A stretch of 55,280 nucleotides of DNA from Slackia sp. (GCA_020725885.1 DYEA01000005.1:1-55280); one strand, 5' to 3'; positions 36,755 to 47,366 are shown, numbered from the stretch's first letter. Translations and numbers: made by a program. The notes: generated by a model not told the origin, from the letters alone.

Positions 36755-36948
36755 CTCCGCAAGAGCGGCCCGTCTTCGGTCTTGCCCGCGGGCAAGCGGT
36801 CGTCTGTCGGCTATCTCAGTCGTGACGGCTCCTCGAAAGACGTCTTACGCGCAATGTATCGGCTCGATGACGCATCTGCTCAAGATGAACGCGCCGAACG
36901 GCGAAGGGGATACAGGTAGGGTTGGATCGGATCGTGGAGGTGATCCGT

Positions 36949-37878
36949 ATGGGACGCAGGACACTCGCCCTCGTGGCGGCGCTCGCGCTCGTCTTCACGA
37001 CGATCTCGGTGGGCGCTGCTGGCTGCACGAAGAGACCGTCGACCTCGACCGAAGACGCAACCGGCTCTCGTCCCGCAACCACGACGTCGGCTGAGGAGAC
37101 CACAGAGCAGAACGAGGCGACCGCCACACCGCCAGAGAACAGCGGGGGCCCAGTCGCTCCCCGACGCCTGACGCTTGCCGTGTACCTGCCGCGCGGCGAC
37201 AAGCTCGGAGTGGTCGCGCGCGAGGTGCCGCAGACCAAGGCAGTCGCAACCGCTGCAGTAAACGAGCTCCTCAAAGGGCCGTCGAGCGCCGAGGTCGCAT
37301 ACGGCTTCCACACGGAGGTGCCTGCCGGGACACGGCTCCGGTCGATCTCGATACGCGACCACGTGGCGACCGTCGACCTCACGGGCGAGTTCGACGACGG
37401 AGGCGGGTCGCTCTCGATGTTCATGCGGCTCGCCCAGCTCGTGTTCACCGTGACGCAGTTCGATTCCGTCGACGCGGTGACGCTGAAGCTCGACGGCGTC
37501 CCGGTGGAGATCTTCAGCGGCGAGGGCATCGTGATCGACAAGCCGATGCGCCGCGCAGACTTCGAAGACGTCCTGCCCGCGATCTTCGTCGAGAAGCCGC
37601 TTCCGGGAGCGACGAGCAAGAGCCCCTTGAAGATCAGCGGCACCGCGAACGTCTTCGAGGCCGTCTTCAAGGCCGAGGTGCGGGACGCGTCGGGCGCGGT
37701 GGTCGGCTCGAAGACGGTGACGGCGACCTCCGGGACCGGCACGCGAGGAACCTTCGCCGACAGCGTCCCGTTCACGGTCACGCGCACGCAGATGGGCTCG
37801 CTCGTCGTGTTCGCCGAGTCGCCGCGGGACGGATCGCGGATCGACGTCGTGACGATCCCGGTCAAGCTCGTCCCGTAG
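36949..37878 (+). CDS. GerMN/Gmad2-domain lipoprotein
   Basis: This 309-residue exported lipoprotein starts at ATG 36949, preceded by a near-perfect GGAGGTGATC. The signal peptide ends in the lipobox AAGC at about residue 27. A Ser/Thr-rich linker follows, then a GerMN domain (~75-195: RLTLAVYLPRGDKLGVVARE, VNELLKGPSSAEV, FDDGGGSLSMFMRLAQLVFTV). A Gmad2 Ig-like domain (~220-305: LKISGTANVFEAVFKAEVRD) closes it. These domains were first seen in spore germination proteins but are common in non-sporulating Actinobacteria (e.g. LpqB-like). Its role is probably in the cell envelope. Confidence 0.9.
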   Translation: MGRRTLALVAALALVFTTISVGAAGCTKRPSTSTEDATGSRPATTTSAEETTEQNEATATPPENSGGPVAPRRLTLAVYLPRGDKLGVVAREVPQTKAVATAAVNELLKGPSSAEVAYGFHTEVPAGTRLRSISIRDHVATVDLTGEFDDGGGSLSMFMRLAQLVFTVTQFDSVDAVTLKLDGVPVEIFSGEGIVIDKPMRRADFEDVLPAIFVEKPLPGATSKSPLKISGTANVFEAVFKAEVRDASGAVVGSKTVTATSGTGTRGTFADSVPFTVTRTQMGSLVVFAESPRDGSRIDVVTIPVKLVP

Positions 37879-37900
37879 CGGACCCCCTCACCGAGCATGC

Positions 37901-37932
37901 CAGGTGCGCCGATAGTACAATCGGCGCACCTG
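37901..37932 (+). promoter_or_regulatory. 13-bp perfect inverted repeat before the LOG-family gene
   Basis: Arms 37901-37913 and 37920-37932 with a 6-nt AT-rich loop lie 22 bp after one gene and 19 bp before the next start codon. A weak T-tract (GTTTC) follows. It may terminate the GerMN transcript or act as an operator. Confidence 0.5.
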
Positions 37933-37951
37933 CCGTTTCGAGGAGGACGCG

Positions 37952-38689
37952 ATGGCTGAGTTCCAGACCGACGACCGCGACGCCTACCCGCCGAGCCTGC
38001 TCGAGCAGGTCATCGGCGCCGAGGCGGAGTTCCTCGCTGGAGGGCACGGCCACGAGGAGAACACCGTCTCCGCAGTCCGGATCTTCCTCGAGTTCTTGCG
38101 GGGCTTCGAGTTCCTGAACATCAACCGCCCCATGGTGACCGTGTTCGGTTCCGCGCGTTTCGGCGAGGACCACGAGTACTACCAGCTGGCGCGCTCGCTC
38201 GGCCGCGCGCTCGCCGAAGAGGGCTACGCCGTGATGACAGGCGGCGGCCCCGGCATCATGGAAGCCGCCAACCGGGGCTGCAAGGACGCCGGCGGGCTGT
38301 CCATCGGCGCGAACATCCACCTGCCGCACGAGCAGAAGCCGAACCCGTACCTCGACCGGGTGATGACCTTCGAGCACTTCTTCGTGCGCAAGGTCATGAT
38401 GGTGAAGTACTCCCGGGCGTTCGTCATCATGCCCGGCGGCTTCGGGACCTTAGACGAGCTGTTCGAGGCCATCACGCTCATCCAGACCGGCAAGATGGCG
38501 TCGTTCCCCGTCGTCGTGATGGGCTCGCACTACTGGCGGCCGCTCATGCTGTTCTTCCGCGACACGCTCGTCGCGAACGGCACCATCGAAGCGACCGACC
38601 TGGACTACATCTACTTGACCGACGTCGTCGAAGACGCGATCGCGTACATCAAGGCGCACCCGCACGGCAACAACGGCACGATGCCGTAG
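37952..38689 (+). CDS. LOG-family (TIGR00730) nucleotide-phosphoribohydrolase-like protein
   Basis: This 245-residue protein has a Rossmann-like fold. It has MVTVFGSARF near residue 65, GGGPGIMEAANRGCKDAGG and the catalytic-type motif PGGFGTLDELFE. LOG proteins release the base from cytokinin or nucleotide 5'-monophosphates; some were misnamed lysine decarboxylases. The N-terminal ~50 residues are an extra helical extension common in the Gram-positive versions. GAGGAGG precedes the ATG. The physiological substrate here is unknown. Confidence 0.9.
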   Translation: MAEFQTDDRDAYPPSLLEQVIGAEAEFLAGGHGHEENTVSAVRIFLEFLRGFEFLNINRPMVTVFGSARFGEDHEYYQLARSLGRALAEEGYAVMTGGGPGIMEAANRGCKDAGGLSIGANIHLPHEQKPNPYLDRVMTFEHFFVRKVMMVKYSRAFVIMPGGFGTLDELFEAITLIQTGKMASFPVVVMGSHYWRPLMLFFRDTLVANGTIEATDLDYIYLTDVVEDAIAYIKAHPHGNNGTMP

Positions 38690-38743
38690 CGGGGCGCGGA
38701 CGGCCGCGGCTGGATCGCCGCACGCTCCGCACCCCGCCCGCGC

Positions 38744-40747
38744 TCACACCGCCTCGTCGTACGCGCGCTCGAACTGGCTCGTGTATAGCTCGTGGTAGAA
38801 CCCGCGGCGCGCCATGAGCGTCTCGTGGTTGCCCTGCTCGACGATGCGGCCGTTGTCCATGACGATGATCGTCTCTGCGTTGCGGATGGTCGACAGACGG
38901 TGCGCGATCACGAAGCTCGTGCGGCCCTTCATGAGCCGCGCCATCGCCCGTTGGATGAGCACCTCGGTGCGCGTGTCCACCGAGCTCGTGGCCTCGTCGA
39001 GGATGAGGATCTGCGGGTCGGCGAGGAATGCTCGCGCTATCGTAAGCAGCTGCCGCTCGCCTTGCGAGACGTTGGCGGCGTCGTCGTCGATGCGCGTGTC
39101 GTAGCCGTCCGGCAGCGTCCGCACGAAGTGGTCGACGTGCGCCGCCTGCGCCGCGGCGACGATCTCCTCCTCGGTCGCGCCCTCCTTGCCGTACGCGATG
39201 TTCTCGCGGATGGTTCCGCCGAACAGCCACGTGTCCTGTAGCACCATGCCGAACAGGCGCCGCAGATCGTCGCGGGCCATGTCGCGGACGTCCACGCCGT
39301 CGATGCGGATGGCGCCCGCATCCACGTCGTAGAAGCGCATGAGCAGGTTGACGAGCGTCGTCTTGCCCGCGCCCGTCGGGCCGACGATCGCCACGGTGTG
39401 CCCCGGCTCCACCGTCAGGCTCAGGTCCTCGATGAGCGGTTTGTCAGGCAGGTACCGGAACGAGACGCGGTCGAACTCGACCCGCCCGCCGACCTTCGCA
39501 AGCCGCACGGGCTGGGCTGGGTCCGGAGTCTCTTCCGGCTCGTCGAGGAGTTCGAAGACGCGCTCCGCGGACGCAACCGTCGACTGCAAGACGTTCGCGA
39601 TGCTCGCCGTCTGCACGATCGGCTGCGTAAACTGCTGCGAGTACTGGATGAACGCCTGCACGTCGCCCAAGGTGAGCGTCCCATTCGCCACGCGCACACC
39701 GCCGACGACGCAAATCGCCACGTAGTTCAACTTGTTGATGAAGTTCATCGAGGGCTGGATGATGCCCGAGATGAATTGCGCCTTGAAGCTCGCGTCGTAC
39801 ACCTGCTCGTTGAGCTCGTCGAAGCGCTCGATCGCCTGCTTCTGACGCCCGAACACCTTCACGATTGCATGACCGGTGTGCATCTCTTCCACGTGGCTGT
39901 TGAGCGCGCCGATGCGTTCCCACTGCCGCGCGAACTGCACCTGCGAGCGCTTCGCGATCGCCATCGTCACGACGACCGACAGCGGCACGGTGACAAGCGA
40001 GATCAGCGCGAGCACCGGGCTGATCGAGAACATCATCGCGAGCACGCCGACGATGGTGAGCACGGCAGTCACGAGCTGCGTGAGCGCCTGCTGCAGCGTC
40101 TGGGCGATGTTGTCGATGTCGTTCGTCACGCGGCTGAGGATGTCGCCACGCGGATGGTCGTCGAAGTACTTCAGCGGTAGCCGTGCGAGCTTCTCGTCCA
40201 CGCGCCTGCGCATGTCGTAGACCACGCGCTGCGAGACGCCTGCCATCAGGTAGCCTTGGCCCCACATGAAGAGCGCTGAGAGCAGGTAGAGCCCGCCGAC
40301 GACAGCGAGGATGCCGCCAAGGCGGTCGAAGTCGATGCCCTTGCCAGGCGTGACGTCCATCGCCGAGAGCATGTCGGCGAGGCGGTCTTGCCCCTTGGCG
40401 CGCAGCATCTGCACGACCTGGGACTTCTGGACGCCGGCCGGCATCTGCTTGCCGACGACCCCTTCGAAGATCACGTTGGTCGCTTTCCCGATGACCTTCG
40501 GCGCCGCGACGCTGAGCGCGACGCTCGCCGCCGCAAGCACCATCACGAGCGCAATGCGCGCCGCCTGCGGCTTCAGCAGCGCTCCCAGCCGTTTGAGCGT
40601 CCCTTTGAAGTCGCGCGCCTTCGCGGCCGGCGCAGCCATGAAGTGACCGCCGCCCGGCCCGAACCCCCTGCCGGGCCCGGGACCCGGGCGGCCAGAGCCG
40701 AACGCCAAAGCGCGATCGACGCGCGTCACTGCCTTGTCCTCGCTCAT
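38744..40747 (-). CDS. ABC exporter half-transporter, consensus-Walker B subunit
   Basis: This 667-residue protein has a Gly/Pro-rich cytoplasmic N-terminal leader (residues ~18-35), a six-helix membrane domain (~55-385) and an NBD (~420-660). The NBD has GPTGAGKTTLV (Walker A), signature NVSQGERQL in place of LSGGQ, and Walker B LILDEATSSVD with the catalytic Glu. It pairs with the next protein, whose Glu is replaced. Its start overlaps the partner's stop by 4 bp. It is probably a multidrug or lipid exporter regulated by the MarR protein upstream. Confidence 0.92.
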   Translation of the reverse strand: MSEDKAVTRVDRALAFGSGRPGPGPGRGFGPGGGHFMAAPAAKARDFKGTLKRLGALLKPQAARIALVMVLAAASVALSVAAPKVIGKATNVIFEGVVGKQMPAGVQKSQVVQMLRAKGQDRLADMLSAMDVTPGKGIDFDRLGGILAVVGGLYLLSALFMWGQGYLMAGVSQRVVYDMRRRVDEKLARLPLKYFDDHPRGDILSRVTNDIDNIAQTLQQALTQLVTAVLTIVGVLAMMFSISPVLALISLVTVPLSVVVTMAIAKRSQVQFARQWERIGALNSHVEEMHTGHAIVKVFGRQKQAIERFDELNEQVYDASFKAQFISGIIQPSMNFINKLNYVAICVVGGVRVANGTLTLGDVQAFIQYSQQFTQPIVQTASIANVLQSTVASAERVFELLDEPEETPDPAQPVRLAKVGGRVEFDRVSFRYLPDKPLIEDLSLTVEPGHTVAIVGPTGAGKTTLVNLLMRFYDVDAGAIRIDGVDVRDMARDDLRRLFGMVLQDTWLFGGTIRENIAYGKEGATEEEIVAAAQAAHVDHFVRTLPDGYDTRIDDDAANVSQGERQLLTIARAFLADPQILILDEATSSVDTRTEVLIQRAMARLMKGRTSFVIAHRLSTIRNAETIIVMDNGRIVEQGNHETLMARRGFYHELYTSQFERAYDEAV

Positions 40748-42471
40748 GCGATCTCCTCAAGCGTCAACTGAGACTCGACGATCTCACGGTAGGTCTCGCA
40801 CGTCTCGAGCAGCTCGGCGTGCGTGCCGATGCCGACGACCCGCCCCTGGTCGAGCACGACGATGCGATCGGCGTCCATGATGGTGCTCACGCGCTGCGCG
40901 ACGATGATCACCGTCGCGTCGCGCGTCTCGCGCCGGAGCGCCTTGCGCAGGCGCGCGTCGGTGGCGAAGTCCAGCGCCGAGAAGCTGTCGTCGAACACGT
41001 ACACGTCCGGCTTCTTCACGAGCGCCCGCGCGATAGCGAGGCGCTGGCGCTGGCCGCCCGAGACCGACACGCCGCCCTGCGCGACGGGCGTATCAAGGCC
41101 CTGCGGCATCGCTTCGACGAACTCGCGGGCCTGCGCGACCTCGAGCGCGTGCCACAGATCCTCGTCCGTCGCATCCGGCTTGCCGAACCGCAGGTTGTCG
41201 GCCACCGTCCCCGAGAACAGGAACGCCTTCTGCGGCACGAAGCCGATCTTCGCCCACAGCCGCTCGCGAGGCATCTCGCGCACGTCCACGCAGTCGACGA
41301 GCACCCGCCCCTCGGTGGCGTCGTAGAAGCGCGGGACGAGGTTGATGAGCGTGGACTTGCCGCTGCCGGTGCTCCCGACGATGGCCGTCACCTCGCCTGG
41401 CGCCGCTGAGAACGTCACGTCGCACAGCACAGGATGCTCCGCGCCGGGGTAGCGGAAGCTCACGCCCTCGAACGCCACGAACCCGCACGCCTCCGACTCT
41501 TGCGCCGGCGTCTGCGGATCGCGGATCGAAGGCTCCGTCTCCAGCACCTCGACGATGCGCTCCGCGGACGCCGCGGCGCGCGGCACCATCACGAACATCA
41601 GCACCGCCATCATCACCGAGATGAGGATCTGCATCATGTACGCGAGGAACGCCATCAGGTTGCCGACCTGCATCGCGCCTGCGTCAACCCGCCGAGCGCC
41701 GAACAGCAGGATCGCCACCGTCGTGAGGTTGAAGATGACCATCATCGCCGGCATGACGGTGGCGAACAGCCGCTGCACGCGAAGCGCGGTCTCAGTGAGG
41801 TCCGCGTTGGCCTCTTCGAACCGCTCCTGCTCGTGCGCGGTGCGCACGAAGGCGCGGATCACGCGCACGCCCGAGAGGTACTCCCTCACGACCTGGTTGA
41901 TGCGGTCGGTCTTGGCCTGCACCGCGCGGAACAGCGGCAACGCCTTTGAAAGCGCGAGGCCGATCACGACGCCCATCAGCGGTATGACGACGAGCAGGAG
42001 CCCGGAAAGCGGGACGTCTTGCCGAAGGGCCATGACGACGCCGCCGATCGCCATCACGGGCGCCAGGATCATGATGTTCAGGGCCATGACGGCCAGCATC
42101 TGGACTTGCTGCACGTCGTTGGTGTTGCGCGTGATGAGCGACGCCGTCCCGAAGCGGTTGAGTTCCGCCGCCGAGAACCCTTCGACCGCCCTGAACACCG
42201 CGCTGCGCACGTCGCGACCGAACGCCATCGCCGTCTTCGCGCCGAAGTACACGGCGACCACTGACACGATGCCGAGCACAAGCGTCACGCCGACCATGAG
42301 CCCGCCCGTGCGCAAGATGTAGTCGACGTCGCCCTGCGCGATGCCGTTGTTGATGATCTCGGCGTTGAGGTCGGGCAGGTACAGGTTGGCGATCGCCTGA
42401 GCCACGAGCAGCACCACCACCAGGGCGATCTGCTTCCCGTAGGGCTTCAAGAACCGTGCGAGCTTGCTCAT
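40744..42471 (-). CDS. ABC exporter half-transporter, degenerate catalytic-site subunit
   Basis: This 575-residue protein starts at ATG 42471 with GAGGAG 4 nt upstream. The membrane domain (~1-310) is followed by an NBD with GSTGSGKSTLINLVPRFYD, signature VSGGQRQRLAIARAL and Walker B VYVFDDSFSALD. Asp replaces the catalytic Glu, so one of the two ATP sites of the heterodimer is non-canonical, as in BmrC/BmrD- and TmrAB-like exporters. It lies 1 bp after marR and overlaps the partner gene. Confidence 0.92.
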   Translation of the reverse strand: MSKLARFLKPYGKQIALVVVLLVAQAIANLYLPDLNAEIINNGIAQGDVDYILRTGGLMVGVTLVLGIVSVVAVYFGAKTAMAFGRDVRSAVFRAVEGFSAAELNRFGTASLITRNTNDVQQVQMLAVMALNIMILAPVMAIGGVVMALRQDVPLSGLLLVVIPLMGVVIGLALSKALPLFRAVQAKTDRINQVVREYLSGVRVIRAFVRTAHEQERFEEANADLTETALRVQRLFATVMPAMMVIFNLTTVAILLFGARRVDAGAMQVGNLMAFLAYMMQILISVMMAVLMFVMVPRAAASAERIVEVLETEPSIRDPQTPAQESEACGFVAFEGVSFRYPGAEHPVLCDVTFSAAPGEVTAIVGSTGSGKSTLINLVPRFYDATEGRVLVDCVDVREMPRERLWAKIGFVPQKAFLFSGTVADNLRFGKPDATDEDLWHALEVAQAREFVEAMPQGLDTPVAQGGVSVSGGQRQRLAIARALVKKPDVYVFDDSFSALDFATDARLRKALRRETRDATVIIVAQRVSTIMDADRIVVLDQGRVVGIGTHAELLETCETYREIVESQLTLEEIA

Positions 42472-42472
42472 G

Positions 42473-43024
42473 TCACTCCTCGTCCGCCATGGTGCTGTCG
42501 GCTCCGGCGCTGGGCCCAAGCGCGTCGGCGAGGTTCTCGCCCACGCGGGTGAGCAGCCGCGAAAGCTCGGCAAGATCCGCCTGCGTGAGTCCTGCGAGCA
42601 TCGACTCGGCCTGCGATGCGAAGGTCTCGGCAAGCGCCGCTGCGACCTCGCGCCCGCGCGCGGTCAGCCGGATGCGCATGAGACGCTGGTCGTGGGGATC
42701 GGGCTTGCGCTCCACGAGACCCGCCCGCTCCATCTTCTGCACGATGCCGGTCACGGTCGGCGCCGACACGAACAGACGCAGCGCGAGCTCGCGCTGCGAC
42801 AACCCCTCCTCGCCACGAAGCGCGAAGAGGCACGCGGCCTGTCCCGGATGCACGCCGACTTGTGAGAACGCGCGGAACGCATGCTGACGGTACAGCATCA
42901 TCACGCGCTTGAGAGCGCGGAAGACACCCACGGCGTTGGGATCAAGCGCTTCCAAGGGGTCGAATGCGGGTCCGGAAGTGGCCGGACCGTCGCAGCAGCC
43001 GTGCGAACCGTTCGATACGTCCAT
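42473..43024 (-). CDS. MarR-family transcriptional regulator
   Basis: This 183-residue winged-helix repressor has an N-terminal extension with a Cys pair (GCCDG), a dimer helix (FRALKRVMMLYRQHAFRAF) and the DNA-binding part. That part includes GLSQRELALRLFVSAPTVTGIVQKM and the wing ERKPDPHDQRLMRIRLTARG. It is the first gene of the marR-ABC-ABC operon and probably represses it. Inverted repeats overlie its promoter. The ligand is unknown. Confidence 0.92.
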   Translation of the reverse strand: MDVSNGSHGCCDGPATSGPAFDPLEALDPNAVGVFRALKRVMMLYRQHAFRAFSQVGVHPGQAACLFALRGEEGLSQRELALRLFVSAPTVTGIVQKMERAGLVERKPDPHDQRLMRIRLTARGREVAAALAETFASQAESMLAGLTQADLAELSRLLTRVGENLADALGPSAGADSTMADEE

Positions 43025-43032
43025 CGCCGTCG

Positions 43033-43090
43033 CCTAATCGCTTAGGAACATAACCATTAGCATACTAACGGTCTGCCTAGGCGCCGTCAA
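43033..43090 (-). promoter_or_regulatory. marR operon promoter with two inverted repeats
   Basis: On the minus strand TTGACG (43090-43085) and TAGTAT (43067-43062) are 17 bp apart. TTAG-CATA-CTAA (43057-43068) covers the -10 element. CCTAA-TCGC-TTAGG (43033-43046) lies between it and the start codon. Both are candidate MarR operators. Confidence 0.65.
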
Positions 43091-43093
43091 CTG

Positions 43094-43121
43094 GACGGCT
43101 CCGGACAAAGCCGGAGCCGTC
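43094..43121 (-). terminator. Hairpin after clpB
   Basis: A perfect 11-bp GC-rich inverted repeat (43094-43104 with 43111-43121, 6-nt loop) lies 33 bp after the clpB stop and just before the marR promoter. No T-run follows. Confidence 0.55.
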
Positions 43122-43153
43122 GCCTCACGCTATCGAACCGCCGGTGGCGCGCC

Positions 43154-45763
43154 TCAGCGCGCCGCCTCGTGCCGCACCGAGCGGATGCCGATCTCGTCGT
43201 CGATCAGATCGATGACCACCGTGTCGCCGTCCCGCACCTCGCCTGCCACGAGCGCCTTCGCGATGCGGTCCACGACCTCACGCTGGATGACGCGCTTCAG
43301 CGGACGGGCGCCATACACCGGGTCGAACCCGTCGAGCGCGATGCGCTCCAGCGCCGCCGGCTCGATCTCGAGCGTGATGCGCCGCTCAGCAAGCCGCTGC
43401 TTGACGCGCTCCAGCTGCAGCTCGGCGATCTCCGCGACCTGCTCCATCGTGAGCTGGTGGAACACCACGATGTCGTCGATGCGGTTCAAGAACTCCGGCC
43501 GGAACGTCTGGCGAAGCACCTCTTCCACCGCCGCCTTCATCTGCTCGTAGTCGCCGCTCTTCGCGAGCTCCGTGACGAACTGGCTGCCGACGTTGCTCGT
43601 CATGATGACGATGGCGTTGCGGAAGCTCACCGTGCGGCCCTGGCCGTCGGTCAAGCGCCCGTCGTCGAGCACCTGCAGAAGCACGTTGAACACGTCCGGG
43701 TGCGCCTTCTCGATCTCGTCGAGCAGCACGACGCTGTACGGACGCCGTCGCACCGCCTCGGTGAGCTGCCCGCCCTCCTCATAGCCGACGTAGCCCGGCG
43801 GCGCGCCGATCAGCCGCTGCACGCTGAACTTCTCCATGTACTCGCTCATGTCGATGCGCACCATGTTGCGCTCGTCGTCGAACAAGAACTCCGCAAGCGC
43901 GCGTGCGAGCTCGGTCTTGCCGACGCCGGTCGGGCCGAGGAACAGGAACGAGCCGAGCGGCCGGTTGGGGTCGGAAAGACCGGCTCTCGCCCGGCGGATG
44001 GCGTTCGCGACCGCGGCGATCGCCTCGTCTTGGCCGACCACGCGCTTGTGCAGCAGCTCCTCAAGGCGCACGAGCTTCTCCATCTCGCCTTCGAGGAGTT
44101 TTGAGACCGGCACGCCGGTCCACGAGCTCACCACCTCGGCGATCTCGGTCTCGGTGACCTCCTCTTTGAGCATCGCCTCGCCCGACTGCAGCTGCTTCAA
44201 GCGTTCGTCCGCTTCGGCAAGCCGCCGCTCGAGCTCAGGGATGCGGCCGTACCGGATCTCGGCCGCGCGCTGCAGGTCGCCGTCGCGCTCGGCCCGCTCG
44301 GACTCGACCTTCGCTTCGTCGAGCTCGGCCTTCAGGCGCTGCACCTCGGCGATGACGGCCTTCTCGCTCTCCCAGCGCGCCTTGAGGCCCGAGAGTTTCT
44401 CTTGCAGTTCGGCCATCTCAGCACGCAGCGCGTCGAGCCGCTCCTTGCTCGCCTCGTCCTTCTCCTTCATGAGCGCCTGCTCCTCGATCTGGAGCTGGCG
44501 GAGCTTGCGGTCGAGCTCGTCGATCTCGGTCGGCATCGAGTCGATCTCCATGCGCAGCCGGCTCGCCGCCTCGTCGATGAGGTCGATCGCTTTGTCCGGC
44601 AAGAAGCGGTCGGTGATGTAGCGGTCCGACAGCATCGCCGCGGCCACGATGGCGCCGTCGGTGATGCGCACGCCGTGATGCACCTCGTACTTCTCTTTCA
44701 AGCCGCGCAGGATCGCGATGGTGTCCTCCACCGTCGGCTCGCCCACGTACACCGGTTGGAAGCGGCGCTCGAGCGCCGCGTCCTTCTCCACGTGCTCGCG
44801 GTACTCGTCGAGCGTCGTGGCGCCGATGCAGTGGAGCTCGCCGCGCGCGAGCGCCGGCTTGAGCATGTTCGAAGCGTCCATCGCGCCTTCAGCCGCGCCG
44901 GCCCCGACGAGCGTGTGGAGCTCGTCGATGAACAGGATGATGCGGCCCTCGGCGTTCTGCACCTCGCGCAGCACTGCCTTGAGCCGGTCCTCGAACTCGC
45001 CGCGGTACTTCGCGCCAGCCACCATCGCGCCTAGGTCGAGCGCGACGATCTCCTTGTCCTTGAGCGTCGCCGGGACGTCGCCCGCGACGATGCGCTGCGC
45101 GAGCCCCTCGACGATGGCCGTCTTGCCGGTGCCTGGCTCGCCGATGAGCACCGGGTTGTTCTTCGTGCGCCGCGACAGCACCTGGATGACGCGGCGGATC
45201 TCGGCGTCGCGGCCGATCACCGGATCGAGCTTGCCCTCGCGCGCCGCCGCCGTCAGGTTGCGGCCGAACCGCTCGAGCGCCTGGAACTGCGCCTCGGGAT
45301 TCTGGTCGGTCACGCGCGCGCCCGCGCGCAGCTCCTCGATGGCGGCGAGCAACCGCGGGGCCGTCACGCCGTGCACGCTCAAGATGCGGCTCGCCTCGCC
45401 GTTCTCCTCGGCGATTCCGAGGAGCAGGTGCTCCGTCGACACGAACGCGTCTTTGAGCTTCTCGGCGTGCTTGAAGGCCGCGTTGAGCACGGTGCTCAAA
45501 CGCGGACCGATGCCCGCAGGGCCCGTCACGCCCGGCCCGGAGACCTTGGGCATCTTGGCGATCGCCGCCGAGACCTCGGCTTCCACGAGGTCGGGGTCGG
45601 CGCCGACTTTCTGCACGATCGGCCGGACGATGCCCTCGGCGGCGTCCAGGAGCGCCTTCAAGAGGTGCTCCGGCTCTATCGTTTGCGAGGAGGCGTCGTC
45701 GGCGATGCCTTGCGCCGCCTGCAGCGCCTCCTGCGCTTTGACTGTCAACTTGTCCAATCTCAT
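43154..45763 (-). CDS. clpB: ClpB disaggregase
   Basis: This 869-residue Hsp100 rescues aggregated proteins with DnaK. The N domain (1-145: [16 protein letters not shown]) is followed by AAA-1 with [18 protein letters not shown], the coiled-coil middle domain (~400-530, rich in Glu/Lys/Arg heptads) and AAA-2 with [47 protein letters not shown] is the second Walker B region. Length is standard. It is the last gene of the dnaK-grpE-dnaJ-hspR-clpB operon, 45 bp after hspR; this linkage is typical of Actinobacteria. Confidence 0.97.
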   Translation of the reverse strand: MRLDKLTVKAQEALQAAQGIADDASSQTIEPEHLLKALLDAAEGIVRPIVQKVGADPDLVEAEVSAAIAKMPKVSGPGVTGPAGIGPRLSTVLNAAFKHAEKLKDAFVSTEHLLLGIAEENGEASRILSVHGVTAPRLLAAIEELRAGARVTDQNPEAQFQALERFGRNLTAAAREGKLDPVIGRDAEIRRVIQVLSRRTKNNPVLIGEPGTGKTAIVEGLAQRIVAGDVPATLKDKEIVALDLGAMVAGAKYRGEFEDRLKAVLREVQNAEGRIILFIDELHTLVGAGAAEGAMDASNMLKPALARGELHCIGATTLDEYREHVEKDAALERRFQPVYVGEPTVEDTIAILRGLKEKYEVHHGVRITDGAIVAAAMLSDRYITDRFLPDKAIDLIDEAASRLRMEIDSMPTEIDELDRKLRQLQIEEQALMKEKDEASKERLDALRAEMAELQEKLSGLKARWESEKAVIAEVQRLKAELDEAKVESERAERDGDLQRAAEIRYGRIPELERRLAEADERLKQLQSGEAMLKEEVTETEIAEVVSSWTGVPVSKLLEGEMEKLVRLEELLHKRVVGQDEAIAAVANAIRRARAGLSDPNRPLGSFLFLGPTGVGKTELARALAEFLFDDERNMVRIDMSEYMEKFSVQRLIGAPPGYVGYEEGGQLTEAVRRRPYSVVLLDEIEKAHPDVFNVLLQVLDDGRLTDGQGRTVSFRNAIVIMTSNVGSQFVTELAKSGDYEQMKAAVEEVLRQTFRPEFLNRIDDIVVFHQLTMEQVAEIAELQLERVKQRLAERRITLEIEPAALERIALDGFDPVYGARPLKRVIQREVVDRIAKALVAGEVRDGDTVVIDLIDDEIGIRSVRHEAAR

Positions 45764-45808
45764 CTCACATCACTTCCTTGCGACGGCCAGGGTTTACCCG
45801 CCGCGTCT

Positions 45809-46219
45809 TCACCTGCAGTCGCTCCTGCGCACGATGCCGCCGCGCGGCACGTGCACGATGTCGGCGCGCATGCTCTGACGCACGCGCTGTATCTCCACGG
45901 CGAGCCGTCGTTCGGCCTGGCTCGCCTGCGCTCGGGCCGCGTCTAACTCGGCTTGCAGCCGAGCGATGCGGTCCTCCAACTCCAAGATCCGCACGACGCC
46001 CGCGAGGTTCACCCCTTCGTCCTGGGTCAGCCGCTGTATCAGCCTGAGACGCTCGATGTCAGCGTCTGAGTACAGACGCGTGTTGCCAGCCGAGCGCTTC
46101 GGCTTGATCAGGCGCTTGCGCTCGTAGATGCGAAGCGTCTGCGGGTGCATGCCCGCGAGCTGCGCGGCCACGCTGATCATGTACAGCGGCCGGTCCTTGC
46201 TGCTCCGCTGGCTCTTCAT
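45809..46219 (-). CDS. hspR: Heat-shock repressor HspR (MerR family)
   Basis: This 136-residue protein has a MerR-type winged helix: [28 protein letters not shown], then [21 protein letters not shown]-terminal coiled coil follows ([20 protein letters not shown]). HspR, with DnaK as co-repressor, represses heat-shock operons in Actinobacteria. It lies 19 bp after dnaJ and 45 bp before clpB. Probable targets in this window are the dnaK operon and hsp20, which share a promoter motif. Confidence 0.94.
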   Translation of the reverse strand: MKSQRSSKDRPLYMISVAAQLAGMHPQTLRIYERKRLIKPKRSAGNTRLYSDADIERLRLIQRLTQDEGVNLAGVVRILELEDRIARLQAELDAARAQASQAERRLAVEIQRVRQSMRADIVHVPRGGIVRRSDCR

Positions 46220-46238
46220 CGCTCGCCTCCCTATCTGC

Positions 46239-47363
46239 CTACTTGATGTGCGAACGCACGTCCTCGGACGACAGCCGCGCGAACTCCTCCAGCAGCTCGC
46301 GCTGCCGTGCCGAGAGCTTCGTCGGCACTTTCACGCGGATCTTCACCTTCAAGTCGCCGGTGCCCTTGCCCTTCAAGCGGGGCGCTCCCTTCCCAGGGAT
46401 CCGCAGCACCTTGCCGTCCTGCGTGCCGGCCGGGATCTTCAGCCGCACGCGCTCGCCCGCAGGCGTTGGAACCGTCACTTCGGTGCCGAGCGCCGCTTCC
46501 GCGATCGTCACCGGAAGCTCGAGCACCACGTCCGCGCCGTCACGCGAGAAGTACGCGTGCGGCTTGACGTGCGTCACGACGTACAGGTCGCCCGGCGGCC
46601 CGCCTGCGACGCCCGGCTCGCCTTTGCCTTTGAAGCGCAGCTTGCTGCCGTCGGTGACGCCCGCCGGGATGTTCACCGTCACCGGCTTCACGCGCGTCAC
46701 GGCGCCGCGGCCCTTGCACGTCGGGCACGGCTGCTCGACGACCGTGCCCTCGCCGCCGCACCGCGGGCAGGTGCGGGAGAACCCGAACAGCCCCTGGCCT
46801 TGCGTGACGTGGCCCGTGCCTTTGCAGGTCGGGCAGGTCGTGCGGCTCGTCCCGGGCTTCGCGCCAGTGCCGTGACAGGTCGCGCAGGTCTCATCGCGCC
46901 GGACGTCGACCTTCGTCGAGATGCCCCGCAACGCCTCGTCGAACGAGAGCGTCACGTCGTACTGGAGGTCGGCGCCTCGGCGAGCAGCGCTGCGCGCTCC
47001 CGTGCGGGCGCCGGCCGCCGCTCGGAAGCCGGAGAACAGGTCGCCGAAGATGTCGCCTAGATCCCCGATGTCGCCGACGTGCGTGTAGGTGAAGCCGCCC
47101 GGCCAGCCCGCGCTCCCGCCCGGAGCGCCCGCACCCGGCGGCACATTGCCACCGAAGTACTGGCCGAACTGGTCGTACTGCTTGCGCTTCTCCGGGTCGG
47201 ACAGGACCTCGTACGCCTCGTTGATCTCCTTGAAGCGCTCCTCGCTGCCGCCGGCGTCGGGGTGGTGCTTGCGCGCCTGCTTCCGGAAGGCCTTCTTGAT
47301 CTCCTCCGGGGTGGCGTTCCGGCTGACGCCCAGTATGTCGTAGTAGTTCTTGGCGGCAGCCAT
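46239..47363 (-). CDS. dnaJ: Chaperone DnaJ
   Basis: This 374-residue Hsp40 has a J domain (1-70) with the HPD motif in [12 protein letters not shown] Gly-rich linker (~75-115) follows, then the zinc-binding domain with four CxxCxGxG repeats ([32 protein letters not shown]). The substrate-binding C-terminal domains end the protein. It stimulates DnaK ATPase. It lies 3 bp after grpE. Confidence 0.96.
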   Translation of the reverse strand: MAAAKNYYDILGVSRNATPEEIKKAFRKQARKHHPDAGGSEERFKEINEAYEVLSDPEKRKQYDQFGQYFGGNVPPGAGAPGGSAGWPGGFTYTHVGDIGDLGDIFGDLFSGFRAAAGARTGARSAARRGADLQYDVTLSFDEALRGISTKVDVRRDETCATCHGTGAKPGTSRTTCPTCKGTGHVTQGQGLFGFSRTCPRCGGEGTVVEQPCPTCKGRGAVTRVKPVTVNIPAGVTDGSKLRFKGKGEPGVAGGPPGDLYVVTHVKPHAYFSRDGADVVLELPVTIAEAALGTEVTVPTPAGERVRLKIPAGTQDGKVLRIPGKGAPRLKGKGTGDLKVKIRVKVPTKLSARQRELLEEFARLSSEDVRSHIK

Positions 47364-47366
47364 CGC

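Noticed and set aside
42455-42633. Longer start for the first ABC half-transporter
   Set aside because: The extension lies inside marR in another frame; ATG 42471 has a well-spaced GAGGAG.
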